Below the pieces are notes generated by a model that searched no databases, had not been told where the DNA came from, and saw nothing but the letters and a program-made list of their open reading frames with translations. From Bradyrhizobium sp. AUGA SZCCT0176 (GTDB lineage Bacteria; Pseudomonadota; Alphaproteobacteria; Rhizobiales; Xanthobacteraceae), in NCBI RefSeq assembly GCF_018130145.1, contig NZ_JAFCMB010000019.1, forward strand, positions 31,154 through 95,153: a stretch of DNA of 64,000 nucleotides. Reading direction: 5' to 3'. Both the position numbers and the translations under genes were made by a program. The number at the start of each line of letters is the position of its first letter. The stretch's first letter is position 1. Below, piece by piece: positions 42,062 through 49,602 of this stretch.

Positions 42062-43333
42062 ATGATGCCGAAGATCATATGGGCTCTGTCCATCGCGGCC
42101 GCTGTGATGGCCGGGAGCGACATCCCCGCCCGCGCCCAGGGCAACGCGGTCGCGCCGGCGCCGTCACCTGCCAAACTCGAGCGCCTGTCGCAATTTTTCG
42201 AAAACGAAGTGACTACCGGAAAGCTTCCCGGCGCTGTCGTGCTGATCCAGCAGCATGGGCGTCCGGTCTATCTCAAGAGTTTTGGCGTTCGGGATGTCGC
42301 CACCAAGCTGCCCATGACGCCGGACACGATCTTTGCTGTTCATTCGATGACCAAGCCGATCACCAGCCTGGCGGCGATGATGCTGATCGACGAAGGAAAA
42401 CTGGCGCTGGCCGACCCGGTGTCCCGATACATTCCGGCATTTGCCGACACGAAAGTCGGCGTGGAATCCAAACCGAAGGACGGAAACCCGATCCTGGAAC
42501 TCGTGCCGCCGATCCGGCCGGTGACGATCGAGGACCTGCTCCGGCATACGTCGGGTATTACCTATGAATACATCGGCAGCGAATTGATCATGAAGACGTA
42601 TACGGACGCCAACATCTTTGAGGGACATTTCAACAACACGGAGTTTGCCGAGCGCATTGCCCGACTGCCCTTGGCGAGACAGCCCGGCACACTCTGGCGC
42701 TACGGCCATTCCACCGACGTTCTCGGACGCGTCATCGAAATTGTCTCCGGCAAATCGCTGTACCACTTCCTGAAAGAGCGCATTCTCGATCCGCTTGGCA
42801 TGACTAGCACGAAGTTCGTGCTGCAGGGCGCGGCTGAAGCGGCGCGCATGGCCGAGCCGCTGCCGGGCGATACCGTCCTGCGTATGTCGGGGGAGGAACG
42901 GCGCAGGCACGCCGAATGGGAGTCAGCCGGCGGCGGCCTGCTTTCGACCATCACGGATTATGCACGATTTGCGCAAATGCTGCTCAACGGCGGAAAGCTG
43001 GACGGCAAGCAGTATCTCAGCCCGGCCGCGTTCAAGCAGATGACGTCAGACCAGATCGGACCGGGCTCCGGCGTCGGACGCGACTACTATTATTTTCCCG
43101 GCGATGGTTTTGGCTACGGCTATGGCCTTGCGGTGCGCGTGGAACCGGGGAACGCAAAGCCGCCGCCGGCGGGCTCGATCGGCGAACTGAAATGGGACAG
43201 CGGCAGCGGAACATACTTCGGCGTCGATCCCAAACTGGACATGGTCTACATCCTCATGGAGCAGACCCAGCTGGAACGTTCACGCATCACCCCGGCCTTC
43301 AAGGCGCTGGTGTATGACGCGTTCGAAAAATAA
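42062..43333 (+). CDS. Exported serine hydrolase (class C beta-lactamase family)
   Basis: The protein has 423 residues. A signal peptide (about 1-25, ending ARAQ) precedes a beta-lactamase/esterase domain with the SxxK nucleophile motif in FAVHSMTKPITSLAAMM and a YxN-like WRYGHSTDVLGR. The C-terminal WDSGSGTYFGVDPKLDMVYI takes the KTG position. Family members include esterases, D-aminopeptidases and penicillin-binding-like hydrolases; true beta-lactamase activity should not be assumed. The start has little ribosome-site support. Confidence 0.87.
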   Translation: MMPKIIWALSIAAAVMAGSDIPARAQGNAVAPAPSPAKLERLSQFFENEVTTGKLPGAVVLIQQHGRPVYLKSFGVRDVATKLPMTPDTIFAVHSMTKPITSLAAMMLIDEGKLALADPVSRYIPAFADTKVGVESKPKDGNPILELVPPIRPVTIEDLLRHTSGITYEYIGSELIMKTYTDANIFEGHFNNTEFAERIARLPLARQPGTLWRYGHSTDVLGRVIEIVSGKSLYHFLKERILDPLGMTSTKFVLQGAAEAARMAEPLPGDTVLRMSGEERRRHAEWESAGGGLLSTITDYARFAQMLLNGGKLDGKQYLSPAAFKQMTSDQIGPGSGVGRDYYYFPGDGFGYGYGLAVRVEPGNAKPPPAGSIGELKWDSGSGTYFGVDPKLDMVYILMEQTQLERSRITPAFKALVYDAFEK

Positions 43334-43375
43334 GTGACCTCAGCGGCGAAGCAGTGAGCTGATCGCCGGCAGAAC

Positions 43376-44134
43376 TCACCGCGCATATCCGGCGACGCCG
43401 TCCCACAGCAATTTCAAGGCCGTGACGACCAGCAGCGCGTAACAAGCGCGGTAGAGCTGCACCTGGTCGAGGCGCTGATGCAACCGCCAGCCGGTCCAGA
43501 CGCCGGCAAAGGCGACGGGTATGCCAAGCAGCATCATCGTCACCAGGGCCTGCGAGAGATGCCCGATCAGCAGCCAGGGCCCGACCTTGATGAGGTTGCC
43601 GACGGTGAAGAACATGCTCGTCGTGCCGGCATACATCTGCTTGGAGAGCCCGAGCGGCAGCAGGTACATCGCCAGCGGCGGGCCGCCGGAATGGGCGACC
43701 ATCGTCGTCACGCCCGACGCGCCGCCGGCCAGCAGCGCCGTGGCCGGCGAACGCGGCCGCACCGAGACGCCGGCGCCGCCGCGCAGCCACAAGCCAGCAA
43801 ACACCAGGGTGATAAGCGCCATCACGATCTCGATCGCGTGGCGGTCGAGATCCCTGAGCACGAAGAAGCCGACGCCGATGCCGACCAGAAGACCCGGCAA
43901 CAAAATCGAGAGGTCCGGCTTCGACCACGTCGACGGCTTCCAGTAGCGCAGCGCGAAGACATCCATCGCCACGAACAGCGGGGCCAGCATCGTGCCCGCA
44001 TCGATCGGGTCCATCACCAAGGCCAGCAGCGGAATGCCGATGATCGCGAAGCCACCGCCGAAAGCGCCCTTCATGAAGCCGATCACGAAGATTCCGGTCG
44101 CGGCAACGCAAAGTGTCGCTGGCTCAATCGTCAT
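43376..44134 (-). CDS. TSUP (sulfite exporter TauE/SafE) family permease
   Basis: The protein has 252 residues and about eight membrane helices. The family duplication is seen in the N-terminal IGFMKGAFGGGFAIIGIPLL and the second-half GGASGVTTMVAHSGGPPLAM and MYAGTTSMFFTVGNLIK. It is convergent with the serine hydrolase gene. It is shorter than the TSUP protein at 15116 and not closely similar, so the two are paralogues of different subfamilies. The start at 44134 places the first helix near the N-terminus. Confidence 0.87.
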   Translation of the reverse strand: MTIEPATLCVAATGIFVIGFMKGAFGGGFAIIGIPLLALVMDPIDAGTMLAPLFVAMDVFALRYWKPSTWSKPDLSILLPGLLVGIGVGFFVLRDLDRHAIEIVMALITLVFAGLWLRGGAGVSVRPRSPATALLAGGASGVTTMVAHSGGPPLAMYLLPLGLSKQMYAGTTSMFFTVGNLIKVGPWLLIGHLSQALVTMMLLGIPVAFAGVWTGWRLHQRLDQVQLYRACYALLVVTALKLLWDGVAGYAR

Positions 44135-44382
44135 GAAGAATCCGGTGCGGACATCGATCCTCCACCATCGATCACCTGACTTTTTGCGTTGCAATCGGAC
44201 AATTGCACTCCGTGCAATATCGTCGGCCGCCCGCAGCGCTCCGGCAAAGCCAAACCAACCCGGCTTTAAGTTGGATTCCCCGATACGTGACAATTTGAGC
44301 GGCCTTCATTGCCAAGAACGCAGTAGCCGATCGCGCCCCGGCGCGCTAAGGAGGCGCGCCACTTTAAAAAACGGAGAACACC

Positions 44383-44733
44383 ATGTCAGTCCAGCGCTTC
44401 GAAACCGGCCCGCGCATGAGCCAGGTCGTCGTCCACGGCAACACCGTCTATCTCGCGGGCGTCGTCGCCAACAATGCAGCCGGCGAAAGCGTGACCAAGC
44501 AGACGCAGGACGTGCTCAAGACCATCGACGGCCATCTCGCTAAGGCCGGGACCGACAAGTCGAAGCTTCTGTCGGCCACGATCTACATCACCGACATGAA
44601 AACCTTCCCGGAAATGAACGCGGTGTGGGACGGCTGGGTGTCGGCGGGCAACACCCCGGCGCGCGCCACGGTCGAGGCCCAATTGGCGTCCCCGCAATAC
44701 AACGTCGAGATCATGGTGGTTGCGGCGAAGTGA
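44383..44733 (+). CDS. RidA-family enamine/imine deaminase
   Basis: The protein has 116 residues, full length for RidA. It hydrolyses reactive 2-aminoacrylate-type enamines. Key segments are GNTVYLAGVVANNAAG, QDVLKTIDGHLAKAGTDKS, and TPARATVEAQLA with the conserved catalytic arginine before TVEA, although the classic glutamate context at the C-terminus is VEIMVVAA. It is a single-gene unit with AACGGAGAA just upstream of the ATG. Confidence 0.9.
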   Translation: MSVQRFETGPRMSQVVVHGNTVYLAGVVANNAAGESVTKQTQDVLKTIDGHLAKAGTDKSKLLSATIYITDMKTFPEMNAVWDGWVSAGNTPARATVEAQLASPQYNVEIMVVAAK

Positions 44734-44893
44734 TTTTTCGCGGCGCGAGGGTTTGCCTGCCCTCGCGCCGTACCTTTCCTTGATCCGTATCTCAATGACC
44801 GCGTTTCCTTGACCTCTGAGGTAATCGAAACACGCGCGCGAACCTTCGATAAAGGGTCAGCCGATCCATTCGGCCGCAACGAAGGAGAGCCCC

Positions 44894-45259
44894 ATGACCG
44901 ACGCGCAGACCATTGCCAACAATTACATCGATTTGTGGAACGAGCGGACCCCGGCCCGCCGCCGCGAGATCCTCAGCCAAAACTGGGCCAGAGACGCCCG
45001 CTATGTCGACCCCTTGATGAGCGGCGACGGCCATGACGGCGTCGATGCGCTGATCGCAGGCGTGCAGCAGCGGTTTCCGGATTTCAAATTCAAGCTGATC
45101 GGCGAGCCCAATGGGTACGGCGACCACGTCCGGTTCTGTTGGGGCCTCGGCCCCGACGGCGCTGACAGCCCGATCAAGGGCACGGATTTCGCCGTGCTGA
45201 GCGACGGCCGCATCCGCAGCATCACCGGCTTCCTCGATCAGGTGCCGGCGGGCGCGTGA
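44894..45259 (+). CDS. SnoaL/NTF2-like domain protein
   Basis: The protein has 121 residues. It contains IANNYIDLWNERTPARRREI, then WARDARYVDPLMSGDGHDGVDAL, which I give in part: DARYVDPLMSG, and the strand DFAVLSDGRIRSITGFLDQV. This is the usual polyketide cyclase/SnoaL-like small fold. No catalytic assignment is possible. GAAGGAGAG precedes the ATG. It is unrelated in detail to the SnoaL-like protein at 9020. Confidence 0.85.
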   Translation: MTDAQTIANNYIDLWNERTPARRREILSQNWARDARYVDPLMSGDGHDGVDALIAGVQQRFPDFKFKLIGEPNGYGDHVRFCWGLGPDGADSPIKGTDFAVLSDGRIRSITGFLDQVPAGA

Positions 45260-45322
45260 GCGAAAGGCTGTGCGGCTGCCTGGGTAATCCCAGGTAGCCG
45301 CCGACGCGCCCCAAATTATTTC

Positions 45323-45351
45323 GGGAACCTCTTGGCCTTTGCCGCATCCAA
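45323..45351 (+). promoter_or_regulatory. Predicted ECF-type promoter of the sigma factor gene
   Basis: GGGAACCT (45323-45330) and CATCCAA (45345-45351) are 22 bp apart start-to-start. The same two elements with identical spacing occur at 46076-46104, suggesting both are read by the sigma factor encoded between them. Confidence 0.7.
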
Positions 45352-45381
45352 CCCCAATACATTGCTATTAGTGGAACCATC

Positions 45382-46068
45382 ATGCGTCAGGCCCACACGC
45401 CTCATATTCCGCCAGTCGACACTGGTGACCTCGACCTGATCCGCCGGGCGCTGGACCGCGACGAGACCGCGGCTCGCGCCATCATGCAGGCGAACAACCG
45501 CCGGCTCTACCGGCTCGCCCGTGGCATCCTGCGCAACGACGGCGAGGCCGAGGATGTCGTGCAGGAGACTTACGTCCGCGCCTTCACGCATCTGGAGAGT
45601 TTTCGCGGCGATTCCAGCCTGGCGACCTGGCTGGCGCGGATCGCCATGAACGAGGCGCTGGGACGATTGCGCCGGCAGCGGCCGGGCGTGGAACTGTCGT
45701 CATTGCCGCAGGGCACGCTCGAAGCCCAGATCATCCAGTTTCCCCGCGCCGCCGCAGACGACCCGGAAAAATCCATGGCCCAACGTGAAATTCAGCATGT
45801 CGTCGAACACGCCATCGACGAATTGCCGGAACCGTTCCGGCTCGTCTTCATCACCCGGGTGATCGAGGGCATGAATGTCGAGGAGACCGCCGAGATTCTG
45901 GGGCTCAATCCTGTAACCGTGAAGACGAGGTTGCATCGCGCCCGCGTCATGCTGCGCGACAATGTCGAGAAGAAGATCGGCCCGGTCGTGATGGACGCGT
46001 TTCCGTTTGCCGGCAGGCGCTGCGAACGGCTCACCGATGCGGTGCTGAACCGGCTCGGCTTAATCTGA
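45382..46068 (+). CDS. ECF-family RNA polymerase sigma factor
   Basis: The protein has 228 residues. Region 2 reads NNRRLYRLARGILRNDGEAE, then DVVQETYVRAFTHLESF (2.2) and SSLATWLARIAMNEALGRLR (2.3-2.4). Region 4 has IDELPEPFRLVFITRVIEGM, followed by NVEETAEILGLNPVTVKTRLHRAR. A short C-terminal tail ends ERLTDAVLNRLGLI. No anti-sigma gene is next to it, so control may be transcriptional or by an unlinked factor. A GGGAACCT/CATCCAA promoter in front suggests autoregulation; the downstream DUF4142-cupredoxin pair has the same promoter. Confidence 0.93.
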   Translation: MRQAHTPHIPPVDTGDLDLIRRALDRDETAARAIMQANNRRLYRLARGILRNDGEAEDVVQETYVRAFTHLESFRGDSSLATWLARIAMNEALGRLRRQRPGVELSSLPQGTLEAQIIQFPRAAADDPEKSMAQREIQHVVEHAIDELPEPFRLVFITRVIEGMNVEETAEILGLNPVTVKTRLHRARVMLRDNVEKKIGPVVMDAFPFAGRRCERLTDAVLNRLGLI

Positions 46069-46075
46069 TTTTTTC

Positions 46076-46104
46076 GGGAACCTCCGGCCACCAGCGCCAT
46101 CCAA
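46076..46104 (+). promoter_or_regulatory. Predicted ECF-type promoter of the DUF4142-cupredoxin operon
   Basis: GGGAACCT (46076-46083) and CATCCAA (46098-46104) repeat the motif and 22-bp spacing of 45323-45351. It starts seven bases after the sigma factor stop codon. Confidence 0.7.
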
Positions 46105-46164
46105 CTCCTGTGCAATCAACTTGAAAGCCGGCCGCTCGCGTCGGCGCCACAGGAGTGTCACACC

Positions 46165-46686
46165 ATGTTCGTTCGATTGAGCGCGGCGATTGCCGCATTG
46201 AGCCTTTTGGGCGGTGCCGCACTGGCGCAGGGCGCAAAGCCCACCGATCCGCAGATCGCGCATATCGCCTACACAGCAGGTGTCATCGACATCGCTGCCG
46301 CCAAGCAGGCGATCACCAAGGCCAGCAACAAGGACGTCAAGGCGTTCGCGGAAGGCATGGTGCGCGACCATGAAGCCGTGAATAAGCAGGCGCTCGACCT
46401 CGTCAAGAAACTGAAAGTCACACCTGAAGACAACGACACCAGCAAGACACTGTCGAAGCAGGCGGCTGACAAGCTGGCCGAACTCGCCAAGCTGAAGGGC
46501 ACCGAGTACGACAAGGCCTATGTCGCCAACGAGGTTGCCTACCACAAGGCGGTCAATGGCGCGCTGGAGACACTGTTGATCCCGTCAGCCAGCAATGACG
46601 AGCTGAAGAGCCTGCTGCAGACCGGCCTGAAGCTGTTTCAGGGCCACCAGCAGCATGCCGAACACGTCGCCGCCGGCCTGAAGTAA
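46165..46686 (+). CDS. Exported DUF4142 (ferritin-like) protein
   Basis: The protein has 173 residues. A signal peptide (MFVRLSAAIAALSLLGGAAL, cleavage after LAQ) is followed by a four-helix, ferritin-like DUF4142 domain: DPQIAHIAYTAGVIDIAAAK, then EGMVRDHEAVNKQAL, and a C-terminal LFQGHQQHAEHVAAGL. The DH and HxxHAEH residues could bind metal. The family is periplasmic and often linked to stress responses. It shares an ECF promoter with the sigma gene upstream and is followed 11 bp later by a cupredoxin. Confidence 0.88.
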   Translation: MFVRLSAAIAALSLLGGAALAQGAKPTDPQIAHIAYTAGVIDIAAAKQAITKASNKDVKAFAEGMVRDHEAVNKQALDLVKKLKVTPEDNDTSKTLSKQAADKLAELAKLKGTEYDKAYVANEVAYHKAVNGALETLLIPSASNDELKSLLQTGLKLFQGHQQHAEHVAAGLK

Positions 46687-46697
46687 CGGAGACTGCC

Positions 46698-47018
46698 ATG
46701 CTGCCGAGACGCACGTTTCTCATCGTGACCGCCCTGATAGCGGGCGCAATCGCCGTCCCGGCGCATGCCGCAACCATCCAGATCGTGATGGACGATCTCG
46801 TGGTGTCGCCGGCGCAGGCAACCGCCAAGGTCGGCGACACCATCGAATGGATCAACAAGGATATTTTCGCCCACACCGCCACCGCGCGAAACGGCGATTT
46901 CGATGTCGCCATGCCGCCGAAGAAGACTGTGACGTCGGTGCTGAAGAAGGCCGGTACGGTCGAATATTACTGCCGCTTCCATCCCAACATGAAGGCCGTG
47001 CTGACGATCGCGCCGTAA
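46698..47018 (+). CDS. Exported cupredoxin (plastocyanin/amicyanin-like)
   Basis: The protein has 106 residues. A signal peptide (RRTFLIVTALIAGAIAVPAH, after AHA) precedes one blue-copper domain with VKVGDTIEW-like strand AKVGDTIEWINKD. The type 1 copper ligands are visible: His in IFAHTATA, then Cys, His and Met in VEYYCRFHPNMKA. It would carry electrons or copper in the periplasm. It is the second gene of the sigma-controlled pair, 11 bp after DUF4142. Confidence 0.92.
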   Translation: MLPRRTFLIVTALIAGAIAVPAHAATIQIVMDDLVVSPAQATAKVGDTIEWINKDIFAHTATARNGDFDVAMPPKKTVTSVLKKAGTVEYYCRFHPNMKAVLTIAP

Positions 47019-47031
47019 GCCGGTAACCTCG

Positions 47032-47619
47032 TCAGGTCAACGTCCCTCGCTGCAGCACCATCGCGAGCCGCACCGCGACCGCCGCCTGCCACACCGGATA
47101 GAGCACCGAGGTGAGATCGAGATCGAGCGCGCTGTCGACAGCCATCAGCGTACCGGCCAGCGTGCCCGTCAGCAGCATCCGCATCCATAACGCCGCATCG
47201 CGCGGCCCGGCCGGCAGCAGGGCGATCGCCAGCGCCATCAAGCCGGCGCCGACAAAACCGCCGGCGAGGCCCGCCAGCACATTGCGCATCATCTTGGAGG
47301 CGCCATAGGCCTGCAGATCGATCCAGATGGCGGCGTTCACGGCGCAGACAAAAGCGACCATGGTGACAATGCCGGCAAGCAGCGCCGCCCAAACCGGATT
47401 GGCGCTGCAGCGCCGGACCACGAAGAAGACGAGCACCGCAAACGGCACCGCCACCAGCGCCATGCGCAGATTGCCGGAACCGCCGGTGAACTTGTCGATC
47501 AGTTGCGGCGTCAGCGGCGTCAACAGGCCCGACAGCAGACCGCCGGCGGCGATGATAAGTAAATTGTTGCGGGAGGTGTTGTCGGCAGCGATGGCCTGGG
47601 TCAACGCGTTCGCCTCCAT
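47032..47619 (-). CDS. Multi-pass membrane protein of unknown function
   Basis: The protein has about 195 residues and roughly five or six hydrophobic helices (LLIIAAGGLLSGLLTPLTPQ; VAVPFAVLVFFVV; LLAGIVTMVAFVCAV; VLAGLAGGFVGAGLMALAIA). The ATG at 47619 is preceded by GCAGAG; an in-frame start at 47643 exists. No family is recognised. It is convergent with the cupredoxin gene and might or might not be related to the ECF response. It does not show clear anti-sigma features. Confidence 0.65.
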   Translation of the reverse strand: MEANALTQAIAADNTSRNNLLIIAAGGLLSGLLTPLTPQLIDKFTGGSGNLRMALVAVPFAVLVFFVVRRCSANPVWAALLAGIVTMVAFVCAVNAAIWIDLQAYGASKMMRNVLAGLAGGFVGAGLMALAIALLPAGPRDAALWMRMLLTGTLAGTLMAVDSALDLDLTSVLYPVWQAAVAVRLAMVLQRGTLT

Positions 47620-47690
47620 CTCTGCGGCACAGCAATTTAGCACAATAGTACTTGTGATTGTAGTCGCGCACGGCGCGAGGCCGGTTCACA

Positions 47691-47725
47691 AATAAAAGCC
47701 GCGCCAACCCGAAGGTTGACGCGGC
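47691..47725 (-). terminator. Terminator of the tmRNA transcript
   Basis: On the minus strand GCCGCGTCAACC-TTCG-GGTTGGCGCGGC forms a 12-pair stem (one mismatch-free except a G-T) with a stable tetraloop and is followed by TTTTATT. Confidence 0.85.
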
Positions 47726-48095
47726 CATGGCCGTTCTGTTGCCAGGTGGACCAACCCCGAACAGGTTACGCCGCGAGGCGCACTTCGTTCAATGCAACGT
47801 TATCGTTTGCATTTAGGTTTTTGACCCGATAACGGCGGTATCATGCCGAGCACAATTCAGAACTTCTTTGCGACCATCGATCCTGGTTCGCCCCCGCCAT
47901 AGCAGCCCTGGGATTTTGCCTTGCGGCAGAATCGATCTCATGTGGAGCATGATCTTTTCGGATCGTGCTGTGGATGAGACCTTTAAGCTCAAGCTGCTAA
48001 GGTGGAGGCGCCGGGTACTGCCCCCGGGTCTGCCCGCAGTCCATTCTAAGGTTCAGCGCCATCGTCTTGCGACGGGGCGGTTGTACGCGAGATTG
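47726..48095 (-). ncRNA. ssrA: Two-piece (circularly permuted) tmRNA
   Basis: On the minus strand, the acceptor piece comes first and ends CGCCTCCACC (48010-48001). The coding piece starts GGGGGCGAACC (47895 downward). GGGGGCG and CGCCTCC form a seven-pair acceptor stem with a G-U at pair 3, the alanine identity element, and CCGGG/CCCGG next to it gives the T arm. The tag frame at 47810-47766 reads ANDNVALNEVRLAA then TAA, matching the alphaproteobacterial AND...LAA pattern. It rescues stalled ribosomes. The segment between the pieces is removed in maturation. Outer ends are approximate. In B. japonicum this RNA was first described as sra. Confidence 0.93.
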
Positions 48096-48197
48096 AGGGC
48101 GAAAGATAGGCCGTTGTCGGCGATTGCGCAGATCAGGTGCCGCAAGCGCAACCACGCGCATAGCGATCCCTGTTAGCTTCAGTGAAGAAAGGGTGCG

Positions 48198-48437
48198 CTA
48201 TTCCTTTCCTTTTCTTCCGCCCCTGCACCCATCGCCACCATTCGGAGAACAGGGGCGATTGCACCACTGATTGGCTTGTGCAGGTGTGGTCGGCTGACCC
48301 GTCTGAGTATGCGGTCGTCCTATAGAACGGACGCAACAGCCCGCGCGTGGGCCGTCGCTACATTGTTGAGCGCCGGCAAATTCAGAGTAAGTAAGGGTCA
48401 GGAGTGCGAACACAACGACGAAAAGCAAGCGATTCAT
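48198..48437 (-). CDS. Small secreted cysteine-rich peptide
   Basis: The protein has 79 residues. A signal peptide (MNRLLFVVVFALLTLTYSEF, cleavage after AGA) leaves a mature part of about 55 residues with six cysteines (QQCSDG, GCCVRS, WCNRPCS, DGCRGG) and a basic end. GGGGGG precedes the ATG. No family is recognised. Composition is lower in GC than its neighbours. It lies between tmRNA and rpiB. Confidence 0.55.
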   Translation of the reverse strand: MNRLLFVVVFALLTLTYSEFAGAQQCSDGPRAGCCVRSIGRPHTQTGQPTTPAQANQWCNRPCSPNGGDGCRGGRKGKE

Positions 48438-48527
48438 TTGCCCCCCTAAATGACTTGATGAAAACGGTTCTTATGGCTGCGAGCTGGCAAAAATAACTCC
48501 AGACTTACGCACCCGAACTCTGCAGTC

Positions 48528-48986
48528 CTAACGGGAACCCAGTTTATCGACGCGCTGTTGATGGTGACCGCCGTCGAATTTCGTACGCAAGAACACTTCG
48601 ACGCATTCTTTCGCCACCGCTTCGCCGATCATCCGTCCGCCCATCGCCAAAACATTCGCGTCATTATGCTGGCGGCACAGCCGCGCGCCCGTGACGTCAT
48701 ACGCAAGCGCGCAACGGATATGCGCATGGCGGTTGGCGGCGATCGAAATGCCGATGCCCGATCCGCAGATCAGGATGCCGGATCCGGCCTTGCCGGCCCT
48801 GATGGCATCGGCTAGCTTGCCGGCAAAATCGGGATAGTCGACGGATGCGGCGCTATTCGTGCCCAGATCCAGCCACTTCACATCGGGCAAAGCGACTTTC
48901 AGGGCTTCCTTGAGCGCAAAGCCCCCGTGATCGCTGGCAATGGCCACCATGCGTTCTGAACGCACCCTCTCGTCTTCGTCGGCCAT
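48528..48986 (-). CDS. rpiB: Ribose-5-phosphate isomerase B
   Basis: The protein has 152 residues. It interconverts ribose-5-phosphate and ribulose-5-phosphate in the pentose phosphate pathway. Diagnostic segments are VAIASDHGGFALKEAL, the active-site ILICGSGIGISIAANR with catalytic Cys, and ALAYDVTGARLCRQHNDANV, then LAMGGRMIGEAVA. GGAGA seven bases upstream supports the ATG at 48986; the ATG at 48950 would start at the core fold. It is unrelated to RpiA in fold. Confidence 0.93.
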   Translation of the reverse strand: MADEDERVRSERMVAIASDHGGFALKEALKVALPDVKWLDLGTNSAASVDYPDFAGKLADAIRAGKAGSGILICGSGIGISIAANRHAHIRCALAYDVTGARLCRQHNDANVLAMGGRMIGEAVAKECVEVFLRTKFDGGHHQQRVDKLGSR

Positions 48987-49100
48987 CTAAATCTCCACGA
49001 ATGCGCCGCACGCCATCCGCGTGCACTTTACGCTGCGGGCTCGAAATCGACGTAGCATTCTCGCCGTACCGAGTTCGACGCTTCCTGATGGGGAGTATGG

Positions 49101-49138
49101 TTTTGGAGCGGGCGAAGGGAATCGAACCCTCGTATGCA
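49101..49138 (+). repeat. Distal attachment repeat (copy of tRNA-Gly 3' end)
   Basis: These 38 bp are identical to 50424-50461, which includes the CCA and T-arm end of tRNA-Gly(CCC). No acceptor or anticodon half follows, so it is a displaced tRNA 3' fragment, as left by site-specific integration into a tRNA gene. Confidence 0.88.
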
Positions 49139-49443
49139 TGGGAAACATTATTGGCTGCCTGTCAAATCAATGGGTTAGCGCGCTTTCGGCTCTTTTTTGG
49201 CTCCACGTTCAATGCGCGGTTCTCGTCCGTTTGAGTCAATGGCCTTGACCGGTGGAACCCGCGTCCCCACGTTGTAATCCTCCGCTGGCGATGACCTGGC
49301 GACATCGGGCGTTTCGTGCGTTGTACGTGGCGTTCGGTTCGGACAACTGGTGCGATCTGTACATGGCGTATCAGGTGCTTCTCGGTTGACGACTCCAAGT
49401 GTTTGGGTCGCGGGTAGCTGGCGGTGAACAATGGAGATGCCCC

Positions 49444-49602
49444 ATGCGCAAGTTTTTTGCACGTGTGGCGACCCTTACCCGCAAGATCGCGGAATGGTTG
49501 GTGCCGGTTCTTTCCGCCATCAAGCTTCTGATCGAAATTGTGGGTAAGGTCGCCAACTGCCATGATCGAAAATTACAAATTCAAATATCGGTCGCGCAAT
49601 AA
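49444..49602 (+). CDS. 52-aa hydrophobic/amphipathic peptide overlapping the RT gene
   Basis: The frame runs from the ATG at 49444, with GGAG eight bases upstream, to the TAA at 49600-49602. The N-terminal half is basic (MRKFFARVATLTRKIAEW) and leads into a hydrophobic helix (LVPVLSAIKLLIEIVGKVA) long enough to enter a membrane, followed by a polar tail. It overlaps the reverse transcriptase start (49562) by 41 bases, so translation of the two is probably coupled. No family is recognised. Its shape resembles small membrane-active toxins or effector peptides, but that is inference. Confidence 0.6.
   Translation: MRKFFARVATLTRKIAEWLVPVLSAIKLLIEIVGKVANCHDRKLQIQISVAQ

Noticed and set aside
42062..43333. 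True beta-lactamase resistance gene
   Set aside because: SxxK and Tyr motifs only place it in the broad serine hydrolase family; the KTG region is replaced, so resistance is not supported.
47032..47619. Anti-sigma factor for the ECF sigma gene
   Set aside because: It is multi-pass membrane but on the opposite strand, separated by two genes, and lacks any recognisable anti-sigma domain.
47868..48176. Plus-strand frame of about 100 codons
   Set aside because: It runs antisense through both pieces of tmRNA and has no protein-like features.
49101..49138. Second tRNA-Gly gene
   Set aside because: Only the 3' end is present; the D arm and anticodon arm are missing, so it is an attachment-site remnant.
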